Of a stretch of DNA of 64,000 bases, positions 25,878 through 32,403 are shown piece by piece (within the stretch, counting starts at the first letter, position 1; every line of letters begins with the position of its first letter). The stretch is from assembly GCF_010868145.1 (NCBI RefSeq), contig NZ_JAAGUY010000015.1, forward strand, positions 86,756 to 150,755, read 5' to 3'. Made by a program: the position numbers and the translations under genes. Origin of the DNA: Nocardia cyriacigeorgica. Its GTDB lineage: Bacteria; Actinomycetota; Actinomycetes; Mycobacteriales; Mycobacteriaceae. Under the pieces are notes generated by a model. The model saw nothing but the letters and a program-made list of their open reading frames with translations, was not told the DNA's origin and made no database searches.

Positions 25878-26084
25878 TCACGGACGATCGAACTCGCCTC
25901 TTCGCGCACCGGCGAGGAATGCATCCCACTCGCCTGGAGCGAAAACGAGGGCTGGGCCGGTGGGGTTCTTGGAGTCACGGACACCGACGATGCCTGTATC
26001 AAGGTGGGCTACCTCGACGCACTCTTTGGTCGACGAGCTCTTGCTGCTCTTGAACCACCGGGCTCCAGCTAGGTCGACACTCAT
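25878..26084 (-). CDS. DUF397 protein
   Basis: 68 residues, a complete DUF397 domain: ARWFKSSKSSSTKECVEVAHL, then GVRDSKNPTGPALVFAPGEWDAFLAGARRGEF. Its ATG overlaps the stop of the upstream XRE gene (ATGA, 26081-26084), so the pair are translationally coupled. In other actinobacteria such proteins are the small partners of DUF5753-XRE regulators and may be inhibited or sequestered by them; the molecular role is not settled. A decayed relative lies at 21978-22160. Confidence 0.88.
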   Translation of the reverse strand: MSVDLAGARWFKSSKSSSTKECVEVAHLDTGIVGVRDSKNPTGPALVFAPGEWDAFLAGARRGEFDRP

Positions 26085-26971
26085 CGCTGTAACTCCTTCG
26101 CTACATTCAGGAGCAGGTCACGGCTCCCTTGCTCGTTCAACGCTACACGGGAAATCCGCGCCAGCAGCTTGCGATATCGGTCCACCTCGGGCTCGTCCTC
26201 GATGTACAGATCGCCGGAATAGCCTTCGACATAGACCACAGGCGGCTCAGGGATCTTCGGCGCGGACAGTGGCGGAAACTCCAGCATGAGAAAGCTTCCC
26301 GCCAACAGCCCGGGGTGGCTTGCCGCATCGAATGGCACGATCCGAATCGAGATACCCGGCCGATCCATCAACTGCGTCAGCCGCTCGAGCTGCCCGGCCA
26401 TCACCCCCGGGCCGCCAGTCTGCTCATGCAACACCGACTCCGACAGCAATACGTCCATCGCGAAGTCGTCGTCATCCAACCGCGACTGCCTGTGATTCGC
26501 CACCGCGATCCGCCGTTCGATCGCCGCGGTATCCACGTCCGGCGACTCCGCCCATGCGAGTGCTCGGCGATACTCCGGAGTCTGCAACAGACCGGGTATG
26601 ACCGCGATTTTCCACGCCGTAATCCGGCTGGCCGCATCCTCCAACGCCAGGTAGTGGTCGAAGCCTGCGCTGAGCTGATCAGCAAACGCCCGCCACCATC
26701 CACCGCCCGACTTCTGCGCCGTTCGGAACTCTTGAAGTAGACCCAACAGCACCCGCCGATCACCATCACTCGCCGCATACCGATCGCACAGCGCGTTCAC
26801 CTGAAGCGACGACACCCGCGTCCCGTGCCCATCCTCGATGCGCCCGATGCTTTGCGGCGACAACTCGATCGCCCGTGCCGCCGCCGACTGGCTGATCCCG
26901 GCTCGTTCTCTCAGTTTGCGCAGTTCCCGCCCCAATGCCCTGCGCGGAAGCGTAGTTCCCACCCTGCTCAC
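26081..26971 (-). CDS. XRE-family regulator with DUF5753
   Basis: 296 residues. The HTH_XRE is LGRELRKLRERAGISQSAAARAIELSPQSIGRIEDG (residues 13-48). The remaining about 200 residues are DUF5753 (ITAWKIAVIPGLLQTPEYRRAL, then HEQTGGPGVMAGQLERLTQLMDRPGISIRIVPFDAASHPGLLAGSFLMLEFP), as in BldB/WhiJ-related regulators of Streptomyces. GTG 26971 lies directly against GGAGAG, so GTG 26962 may be the true start. It forms an overlapping pair with DUF397 and is divergent from two small genes of unusual composition. Confidence 0.88.
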   Translation of the reverse strand: MSRVGTTLPRRALGRELRKLRERAGISQSAAARAIELSPQSIGRIEDGHGTRVSSLQVNALCDRYAASDGDRRVLLGLLQEFRTAQKSGGGWWRAFADQLSAGFDHYLALEDAASRITAWKIAVIPGLLQTPEYRRALAWAESPDVDTAAIERRIAVANHRQSRLDDDDFAMDVLLSESVLHEQTGGPGVMAGQLERLTQLMDRPGISIRIVPFDAASHPGLLAGSFLMLEFPPLSAPKIPEPPVVYVEGYSGDLYIEDEPEVDRYRKLLARISRVALNEQGSRDLLLNVAKELQR

Positions 26972-27252
26972 CTCTCCGTACTGGAATGCTCCGAATTGGA
27001 ACGATTTGACCTAGAGATGCCCGCACACGAAGTGTGGCAGCGCGGTGCGAGAAATGCCAGTGTGCGCGTGTCGATTTCGGCGCGTCGCGTGTCTACTGAT
27101 CGCAGCGCACGACGGCGGGAAAGCCTCGCCGCACATCCGGCATCGAGTCCGGAGTACTCAGTTCCTGGATGGTTCATCGGGTCCCCGCCCGCAGCACCCC
27201 GTTGAACCCCGCCGTCGTGCGCCCCATCAGAAACTCACAGCGAGGGAACGAT

Positions 27253-27573
27253 ATGAAAGCCGTTGTGTACCTGAATGCGTCGTACTGCGAAGATCGTCGG
27301 CAGGGTTATGAAATGGAAGCGCGCGCCTTCGCCGCCAAGCAGGGCTATTCCGTCGCCAGAACTGTGGTCGAAGCCAAGAACGACGCACTCCCCTGGCTGC
27401 TGCTGAAGGCGAAGCAATTACAGGTGACCGCGATCGTGACACCGTCCATCGATCACATCGGCGCCCGCGCCCAAGACGTTCTCGACCGCTGCGACCTCCT
27501 GATCGTCTACCCCAGCGGCTTCCTCCCTCACGGCACCCGCCTCGCCATCCCGGCTCACGCCTCCCGCCCATGA
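27253..27573 (+). CDS. Small protein resembling a serine-resolvase N-terminal domain
   Basis: 106 residues from ATG 27253 (AGGGAAC upstream). AVVYLNASYCEDRRQGYEMEARAFAAKQGYSVARTVVEAKND resembles the first strand and helix of serine recombinases (Y-x-R-V-S, then a Q-E-A-R/AFA region), and VTAIVTPSIDHIGARAQDVLDRCDLLIV resembles their DVVVVPSLDRLGR segment. The catalytic Arg of Y-L-R-V-S is Asn here, the Ser is kept, and there is no DNA-binding tail. It is thus a stand-alone and probably inactive recombinase-like domain. It overlaps the next gene (ATGA) and is divergent from the XRE/DUF397 pair. Confidence 0.6.
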   Translation: MKAVVYLNASYCEDRRQGYEMEARAFAAKQGYSVARTVVEAKNDALPWLLLKAKQLQVTAIVTPSIDHIGARAQDVLDRCDLLIVYPSGFLPHGTRLAIPAHASRP

Positions 27574-27857
27574 CCGGCCCCTACGGCCCAGACCTCGGCC
27601 TCGGCCTCGGCGGCGATATCCCGATCAACCACGACGCCCCGAAACCCGGCACCGGATTCTTCCGCGACGAACTCGAATCAATGCTGACATACCACATAAC
27701 CTGCGCCCCATGCGCTTTCAAGACAGAACTACTGAACCTGCTGGAACGAATGAAGCATCATGACATCACCTTTGCCCGCGTGAGCTATCAGAAAGGGAAT
27801 GTCGGATCAGAACTACCGCGAGCCTGGATATCTGATGTGAATGACGGCGATGAATAA
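27570..27857 (+). CDS. Hypothetical protein with CxxC motif
   Basis: 95 residues, not recognised. A Gly/Pro-rich N-terminus (about 30 residues) is followed by a helical segment with CAPC (YHITCAPCAFKTELLNLLERMKHHD) and an acidic tail (WISDVNDGDE). It overlaps the preceding gene by ATGA and so is co-translated with it. The second half is clearly more AT-rich than the window, which suggests recent acquisition. No function can be inferred. Confidence 0.6.
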   Translation: MTGPYGPDLGLGLGGDIPINHDAPKPGTGFFRDELESMLTYHITCAPCAFKTELLNLLERMKHHDITFARVSYQKGNVGSELPRAWISDVNDGDE

Positions 27858-27948
27858 CGGCGGAGCTCTGGTATCGCAGCATCCTGTCGCCTTCGGCGAG
27901 ACGCAACGGATCCTCAGCGACGCAGAATCCAACACCGGCGCCGGCATA

Positions 27949-27984
27949 CCGAAATCCGGCCGGGCACATGCCGACCGGATTCGG
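27949..27984 (+). terminator. Hairpin after the low-GC gene pair
   Basis: An imperfect stem of about 14 pairs (27949-27963 with 27971-27984; one bulge, one G-T pair) with a 7-base loop, followed by GTTGTTCATTT, lies 91 bp after the small gene's stop. It is also just beyond the end of the minus-strand membrane protein gene at 28019, so it may serve both. Confidence 0.5.
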
Positions 27985-28018
27985 GTTGTTCATTTATGGT
28001 TTCGAGCGTTTCGAAAGT

Positions 28019-28435
28019 TCAGGCTCGCTTCAGTCCCACATATTGCAGGACTGCGAATCCGCCGACGGTGATTGCCTGGAGTACCGCCCAGATCGCGCCT
28101 ACCACGGTCAGATCCAGGCCGGCGGCGGCGAGGGCGACCAAGCTGAGGACGACCCAAGCAGCGTTGCCTGCGATGACAACCCGGACCGCTGCGGAGTTGA
28201 TGTTCGCCTGGGCGCCGACGAGAGCCACGCCGATGCCGTAGAGCAGCAGGAAGATGCCGACCGGGATACCGACGGCGGTGTCGAGGCCGAGCAGGGATTC
28301 GATCGGGCCGGACAGCGCCAGGTAGGCGAGGCCGTTGGCGGCGGTCACCACCGCGTCGAGGCGCAGCGAGAACCGCAACAGTGCGGGCCCGGGGGCGAGC
28401 AGCGTGGACAGGTGGCCGGGTGCGGTGGTGGTCAT
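28019..28435 (-). CDS. Small integral membrane protein
   Basis: 138 residues, four predicted helices (ALLRFSLRLDAVVTAANGLAYLALSG; VGIPVGIFLLLYGIGVALVGA; VVIAGNAAWVVLSLVALAAAG; VVGAIWAVLQAITVGGFAVLQYVGL). AGGAG lies six bases before ATG 28435. It is 33 bp behind the SnoaL-like gene on the same strand and probably co-transcribed. No catalytic motif is seen; the family is unknown to me. Confidence 0.7.
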   Translation of the reverse strand: MTTTAPGHLSTLLAPGPALLRFSLRLDAVVTAANGLAYLALSGPIESLLGLDTAVGIPVGIFLLLYGIGVALVGAQANINSAAVRVVIAGNAAWVVLSLVALAAAGLDLTVVGAIWAVLQAITVGGFAVLQYVGLKRA

Positions 28436-28468
28436 GATTACTCCTGAAAGATTCGGGGGGAGGCAGGA

Positions 28469-28825
28469 TCAGGCGGCGCTGGGGACCTTGTCGAGGAAGC
28501 CGTAGACGCTGGCGATGCGGCCGTCGGCGATGATCGCGACGTCGAAGCCGACGACGACCGCGGGGCCGTCGACGGGGCCGAGCTCCCACGTGAAGCGCAC
28601 CTGGTCGTGGTGTCCGTCGATGGGGCCCGCGGGCCGGAACACCCAGCCAGGGAACTGAGCCTGGACTCCCCCGATGGCGGCGGCCAACTGCTCATGGCCT
28701 GCGACCGACACCAGCGGGTCGACGTAGGTGGCGTCGGGGGTGAAGACCCGTTCGACGGCGGCGGCGCGGGCCTGCGCGTCGGTGGTGTTCCAGGCTTCCA
28801 GGTACTGCGCGACGAGAGTGTTCAT
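28469..28825 (-). CDS. SnoaL-like / NTF2-fold protein
   Basis: 118 residues from ATG 28825, preceded by GGAGGA. QYLEAWNTTDAQARAAAVERVFTPDATYVDPLVSVAGHEQLAAAIGG and the C-terminal FDVAIIADGRIASVYGFLD are the NTF2-like cone-fold pattern of SnoaL polyketide cyclases and related isomerases. Many genomic copies are of unknown function. It leads a two-gene unit with a membrane protein; about 210 bp upstream to the Vat-like gene hold no other gene I can support. Confidence 0.75.
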   Translation of the reverse strand: MNTLVAQYLEAWNTTDAQARAAAVERVFTPDATYVDPLVSVAGHEQLAAAIGGVQAQFPGWVFRPAGPIDGHHDQVRFTWELGPVDGPAVVVGFDVAIIADGRIASVYGFLDKVPSAA

Positions 28826-29037
28826 CCTGTCCTCCATAACGTCTGATCTGCGGTTTCTCCGCCTGATCGGTTGATGAGAACTACGTTATGGGCGGGCAGG
28901 GGGTCGCCGAATCAGTCATCTATAAGTACTTTTCGGCCGCGGTTACCTATGCCCCTTCGGGTCGCTCGGCCGGGCGATGCCGGTGCCAACCCATGCCCGA
29001 TCGCGCAGGGCCTCCGGGCGAGAGCGATCCCCGCTCC

Positions 29038-29694
29038 TCAGATGACCGCGGCGGCGGCTTCGAGTTCGGCGATGCTGCCGGACATGATCGTGCGCACGTG
29101 CTCGGTGATGTGCTCGAGCGGCCAGTCCCACCACGCCACCGCCAGCAGCCGGGCGACGTCACACTCGTCGTAGCGAGTGCGGATGAGACGGGCCGGATTG
29201 CCGCCAGCGATGCCGTAATCGGGGACGTCGGAGGTGACCACGGCGCCGGCGCCGATGATGGCGCCGTGGCCGATCCGCACGCCTGGCAGCACGGTGGCAC
29301 CGTTGCCGATCCAGACGTCGTTGCCGACCACGGTGTCACCGCGATTCGGCAGGTCGGTGAGCAGGTCGATGTGGTCGGACCAGGCGCCGCCCATGGTGGG
29401 GAACGGGAAGGTGGAGGGCCCGTCCATGCGATGGTTGGCTCCGTTCATGATGAACCGCACCCCGGTGGCGAGCGCACAGAACTTCCCGATGATCAACTTC
29501 TCCGGGCCGTAGTGATAGAGCACGTTGCGGCTTTCGAACACGGTCGGATCATCCGGGTCGTCGTAGTAGGTGAACTCCCCGACTTCGATGAGCGGTGAGG
29601 TGAGCAATGGTTTCAGCAGCACCACCCGCGGCTGTCCGGGCATGGGGTGGAGCACGGTGGGCTCCGTGGGGAGGCGAAAGGGACCGTTGGGCAC
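29038..29694 (-). CDS. Vat-like streptogramin A / xenobiotic O-acetyltransferase
   Basis: 218 residues, a left-handed beta-helix acetyltransferase. The order FTYYDDPDDPTVFESRNVLYHY, then GKFCALATGVRFIMNGANHRMDG (with the catalytic His), then GDTVVGNDVWIGNGATVLPGVRIGHGAIIGAGAVVTSDVPDYGIAGGNPA and WWDWPLEHITEHV matches Vat enzymes, which acetylate the hydroxyl of group A streptogramins with acetyl-CoA. The GTG start at 29694 has AAGGA eight bases upstream. It lies 52 bp behind an ABC-F gene, a pairing also seen in firmicute vga/vat resistance. Function as antibiotic resistance is inferred. Confidence 0.8.
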   Translation of the reverse strand: MPNGPFRLPTEPTVLHPMPGQPRVVLLKPLLTSPLIEVGEFTYYDDPDDPTVFESRNVLYHYGPEKLIIGKFCALATGVRFIMNGANHRMDGPSTFPFPTMGGAWSDHIDLLTDLPNRGDTVVGNDVWIGNGATVLPGVRIGHGAIIGAGAVVTSDVPDYGIAGGNPARLIRTRYDECDVARLLAVAWWDWPLEHITEHVRTIMSGSIAELEAAAAVI

Positions 29695-29746
29695 GAGGAA
29701 TATCCTTCGGGCGGTGAGGTTTTCGGGCGGATGAGAGCGGGAGACG

Positions 29747-31360
29747 TCAGACGGTGACCGGTACCGGCGCAGACAGGGCGAGCTCGGCGCCCCGCCATCG
29801 CTGACGCAGCCGGCGATCGTGGCTCACGATCACCAGCGCACCCCGGAAGTCGGTCAACGCGGCTTCCAGATCCTCGACCAAGCCCGGCGAGAGGTGATTG
29901 GTCGGCTCGTCGAGCAGCAGGACATCGGTCGGCTCGCTGAGCAGTCGCGCCAGAGCCAGCCGCTGCCGCTGCCCCGTGGACAGGTTCGCCACGGGCGTGG
30001 CGAGCTGGGTGCGGTCGAACAAACCGAGCGACATCAGCCGTTCGGTGTGCTCGGCAGGCTCGCCGGTCCGGCCATGGGCGAAGGCCGCCAGCAGCGTCTG
30101 CCCCGGCACGGCGGGCGGGGGCTGCTGGGCGAGGTAGCCGATGCGTCCGCGGCGGATGACAGTACCGCTGTCGGCGGCGCGTTCGCCGGCGAGCACCCGC
30201 AGTAGGGTGCTCTTGCCCGCACCGTTCGGGCCGGTGATCAACAGTCGATCCCCGGCGGCGAGCGTGACACCGACGCTGCCGAGCCGATCGGCTACCGCGA
30301 CATCGGTGGCCTCCACGACGGCGCCGCGCGCCGCGCCGGTCCGCAGCGTCGGCGTGAAACGCAGCGGTTGCGGTGGCGGCGGCACCGGGTCCGCGAGCAG
30401 CCGTCGCAGCCGTTCCTCCGCATTGCGGACCCGGCTCGCCAGCGACTGCTGTACGCGGCCGGCCGCGCGGTCATAAGCCATTTTGTTGTTGTCGCGCATG
30501 GCCCGCCCCGGCGCGACCTGCCGCGCGGTGGTCGCCGCGGTCTCGCGGAGCCGGGCGATATCGGCCTGCCATTGCACATGGGCCTGCGCCCATCGCTGCC
30601 GCGACGCGGCCTTGTCAGTGAGGAACCCTGCGTAGCCGTTGCCGTGACGCACGACCTGACGGCGATCGGCGTCGACCTCGAGCAGACTCGTCGCCACCCG
30701 GTCGAGGAAGACCCGGTCATGGGAGACGGCCACCGTCGTGCCGCGCCGGGCTCGCAGGTGGTCTTCGAGCCAGGTCAGGGCATCGTCGTCGAGATGATTG
30801 GTCGGTTCGTCGAGCAGCAGCACCTCGGGCCCCGCGGCGAGCAGGGCTGCCAGGCGCAACCGGACCTGTTCGCCACCGGAGAGACCGCCTACCAGACGCC
30901 ACCGGTCCACCAGACCGAGCCCAAGTCCGTGCAGCGCCTGCTCGAGCCGCGCGTCGGCGTCATAACCGCCGCGCACTTCGAAAAGCGTGAGCAGTTCGCC
31001 ATATTCGGCCATACCGGACTCGTCACCGTCCGACATGGCGAGCTCCAGACTCCGCATACGCCATTCGATCGTGCGCAGCTCGCGCATGGCACGGTCGACG
31101 ACCTGCTGGACGGTCAGCCGCGGCGGCAGCTGTTCATCTTGGGCCAGATAGCCGACGCCGCCATCGGACTGGACGACGATCTCACCCGCATCGGGCTGCT
31201 CGGCACCGGCGAACAGGCGCAACAGGGTCGATTTACCCGACCCGTTCTCGCCGATGATCCCGGTGCGTTCACCCGCGCCGAGCGAGCAGGTGATCTCGTC
31301 GAGGACGCGCTTGCCGTGGAAGGACTTGGTGACCGCGCGCGCGGTGATCTGGGTTGGCAT
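29747..31360 (-). CDS. ABC-F ATPase (ribosomal protection type)
   Basis: 537 residues from ATG 31360 (GGAG seven bases upstream). Two ABC ATPase domains, each complete: Walker A GENGSGKST (residues 37-45), signature LSGGEQVRLR, Walker B VLLLDEPTNHLDDDALTWLE; then GPNGAGKST, LSTGQRQRLALARLL, VLLLDEPTNHLSPG. A charged linker of about 80 residues joins them. There are no membrane helices, so it is not an exporter; ABC-F proteins of this kind displace antibiotics from the ribosome. Upstream and divergent is a TetR gene with an operator between them, and the Vat gene follows. Confidence 0.88.
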   Translation of the reverse strand: MPTQITARAVTKSFHGKRVLDEITCSLGAGERTGIIGENGSGKSTLLRLFAGAEQPDAGEIVVQSDGGVGYLAQDEQLPPRLTVQQVVDRAMRELRTIEWRMRSLELAMSDGDESGMAEYGELLTLFEVRGGYDADARLEQALHGLGLGLVDRWRLVGGLSGGEQVRLRLAALLAAGPEVLLLDEPTNHLDDDALTWLEDHLRARRGTTVAVSHDRVFLDRVATSLLEVDADRRQVVRHGNGYAGFLTDKAASRQRWAQAHVQWQADIARLRETAATTARQVAPGRAMRDNNKMAYDRAAGRVQQSLASRVRNAEERLRRLLADPVPPPPQPLRFTPTLRTGAARGAVVEATDVAVADRLGSVGVTLAAGDRLLITGPNGAGKSTLLRVLAGERAADSGTVIRRGRIGYLAQQPPPAVPGQTLLAAFAHGRTGEPAEHTERLMSLGLFDRTQLATPVANLSTGQRQRLALARLLSEPTDVLLLDEPTNHLSPGLVEDLEAALTDFRGALVIVSHDRRLRQRWRGAELALSAPVPVTV

Positions 31361-31452
31361 ACACACACTCCGAAGCATTCGAGGACGACGCGGCCATCGG
31401 TGACCGCAGGGTCGGGTGAACACTTCGAATGAGCATCGGCAAACCTCACTAG

Positions 31453-31468
31453 TGCGACAACTGTCGTA
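31453..31468. promoter_or_regulatory. Operator-like palindrome TGCGACA-N2-TGTCGTA
   Basis: A 16-bp inverted repeat with one mismatch (31453-31468) lies between the divergent ABC-F and TetR genes. A TAATAG -10-like motif (31467-31472) abuts it on the plus strand. This is a typical TetR-family operator that could control both directions. Confidence 0.55.
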
Positions 31469-31516
31469 ATAGAATGGCAGGGCAAACTCGTTCCGTCAAG
31501 CATCGGATGATCGACG

Positions 31517-32149
31517 ATGAATTCCGCACTGGATAACAACCGGCAACCCGCACCACCCCGCACACGACCGGGCGGCCGCACCGCCCGCATCCGCACCCAG
31601 GTGCTCGACGCGGTCCACGCGGAGCTGACCGAACACGGCTACGACGCACTCACCATCGACACCATCGCGGCCCGCGCGGGGGTGCACCGCGCGACGGTGT
31701 ATCGGCGGTGGCGCGATGTCGGCGGGCTGATCGCCGACGTGTTCGCCGCGGCCGGCGATATCGACTGGCAGCCACGCGACACCGGTTCGCTGCGTGGCGA
31801 TCTGGCGGCGCTCAACGAGGAGATTCAGAATTCGCTGACCGAACAGCCCTCGATCGCCGCGGCGTTGATCGCGGTGTCGTTTCGGTCAGCGGAGGCGGCG
31901 AGCGCATTGCAGCGGTTATGGGAGAACCGGTATGCGCAGTGCGAGATCGTCATCGAGCGGGCGATGCGGCGAGGTGAGATCCCGGCGGAAACCGACGCGC
32001 GGGAGGTGCTGATCGCGGCGACCGCACCGATCTATCACCATCTGGTGCTGTTGCGGACACCAGCCGACCCGGATCTTCCCGAACGGGTGGCCGACAGCGC
32101 GGCGCGGGCCGCGGCGGCAGGTGCGTTCACACGGCAGCACACCATCTGA
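31517..32149 (+). CDS. TetR-family transcriptional regulator
   Basis: 210 residues. The N-terminal HTH is VLDAVHAELTEHGYDALTIDTIAARAGVHRATVYRRWRDVGGLI, followed by a C-terminal helical ligand domain of the TetR_C_11/16 type (FRSAEAASALQRLWENRYAQCEIVIERAMRRGEIPAETDAREVLIAATAPIYHHLVL). The ATG at 31517 gives the usual length. It is divergent from the ABC-F/Vat operon, which it likely represses until an antibiotic-like ligand binds. Confidence 0.88.
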   Translation: MNSALDNNRQPAPPRTRPGGRTARIRTQVLDAVHAELTEHGYDALTIDTIAARAGVHRATVYRRWRDVGGLIADVFAAAGDIDWQPRDTGSLRGDLAALNEEIQNSLTEQPSIAAALIAVSFRSAEAASALQRLWENRYAQCEIVIERAMRRGEIPAETDAREVLIAATAPIYHHLVLLRTPADPDLPERVADSAARAAAAGAFTRQHTI

Positions 32150-32182
32150 CCGCTCGACGAACACGTCATCATCAGCTACCTC

Positions 32183-32383
32183 TCACCGGATCGGGCCGCC
32201 GGTGACAGGTTCGATCAGGGATTTCGGCAGCGACCACCGCATGATCGCGAGACTGGTGTCGGCGAATCGCTTGCCGATCTCGGCAGCCCGATCGTCGGAA
32301 TCGAGGCGGTGGCCGATCTGCTGCCCGCCGGGCGGATGGAGCGGGAAGTCGCTCTGCGCCGCTGATCGTTCGGGAGGGAACAC
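32183..32383 (-). CDS. Short ORF, possible C-terminal remnant
   Basis: A 66-codon frame ending RAAEIGKRFADTSLAIMRWSLPKSLIEP and a stop at 32183. About 80 percent of its codons end in G or C, as for coding DNA here, while it does not overlap a known gene except near its 5' end. No ribosome site is obvious and I recognise no family. It may be a small gene or the tail of a deleted one, between the TetR and LuxR genes. Confidence 0.35.
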   Translation of the reverse strand: MFPPERSAAQSDFPLHPPGGQQIGHRLDSDDRAAEIGKRFADTSLAIMRWSLPKSLIEPVTGGPIR

Positions 32384-32403
32384 CAGGCACTACCGTTGGG
32401 CAC

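Noticed and set aside
28888..28940. GVAESVIYKYFS, resembling a TetR helix-turn-helix
   Set aside because: Only about a dozen residues match and no flanking helices follow; it is probably chance in a promoter region.
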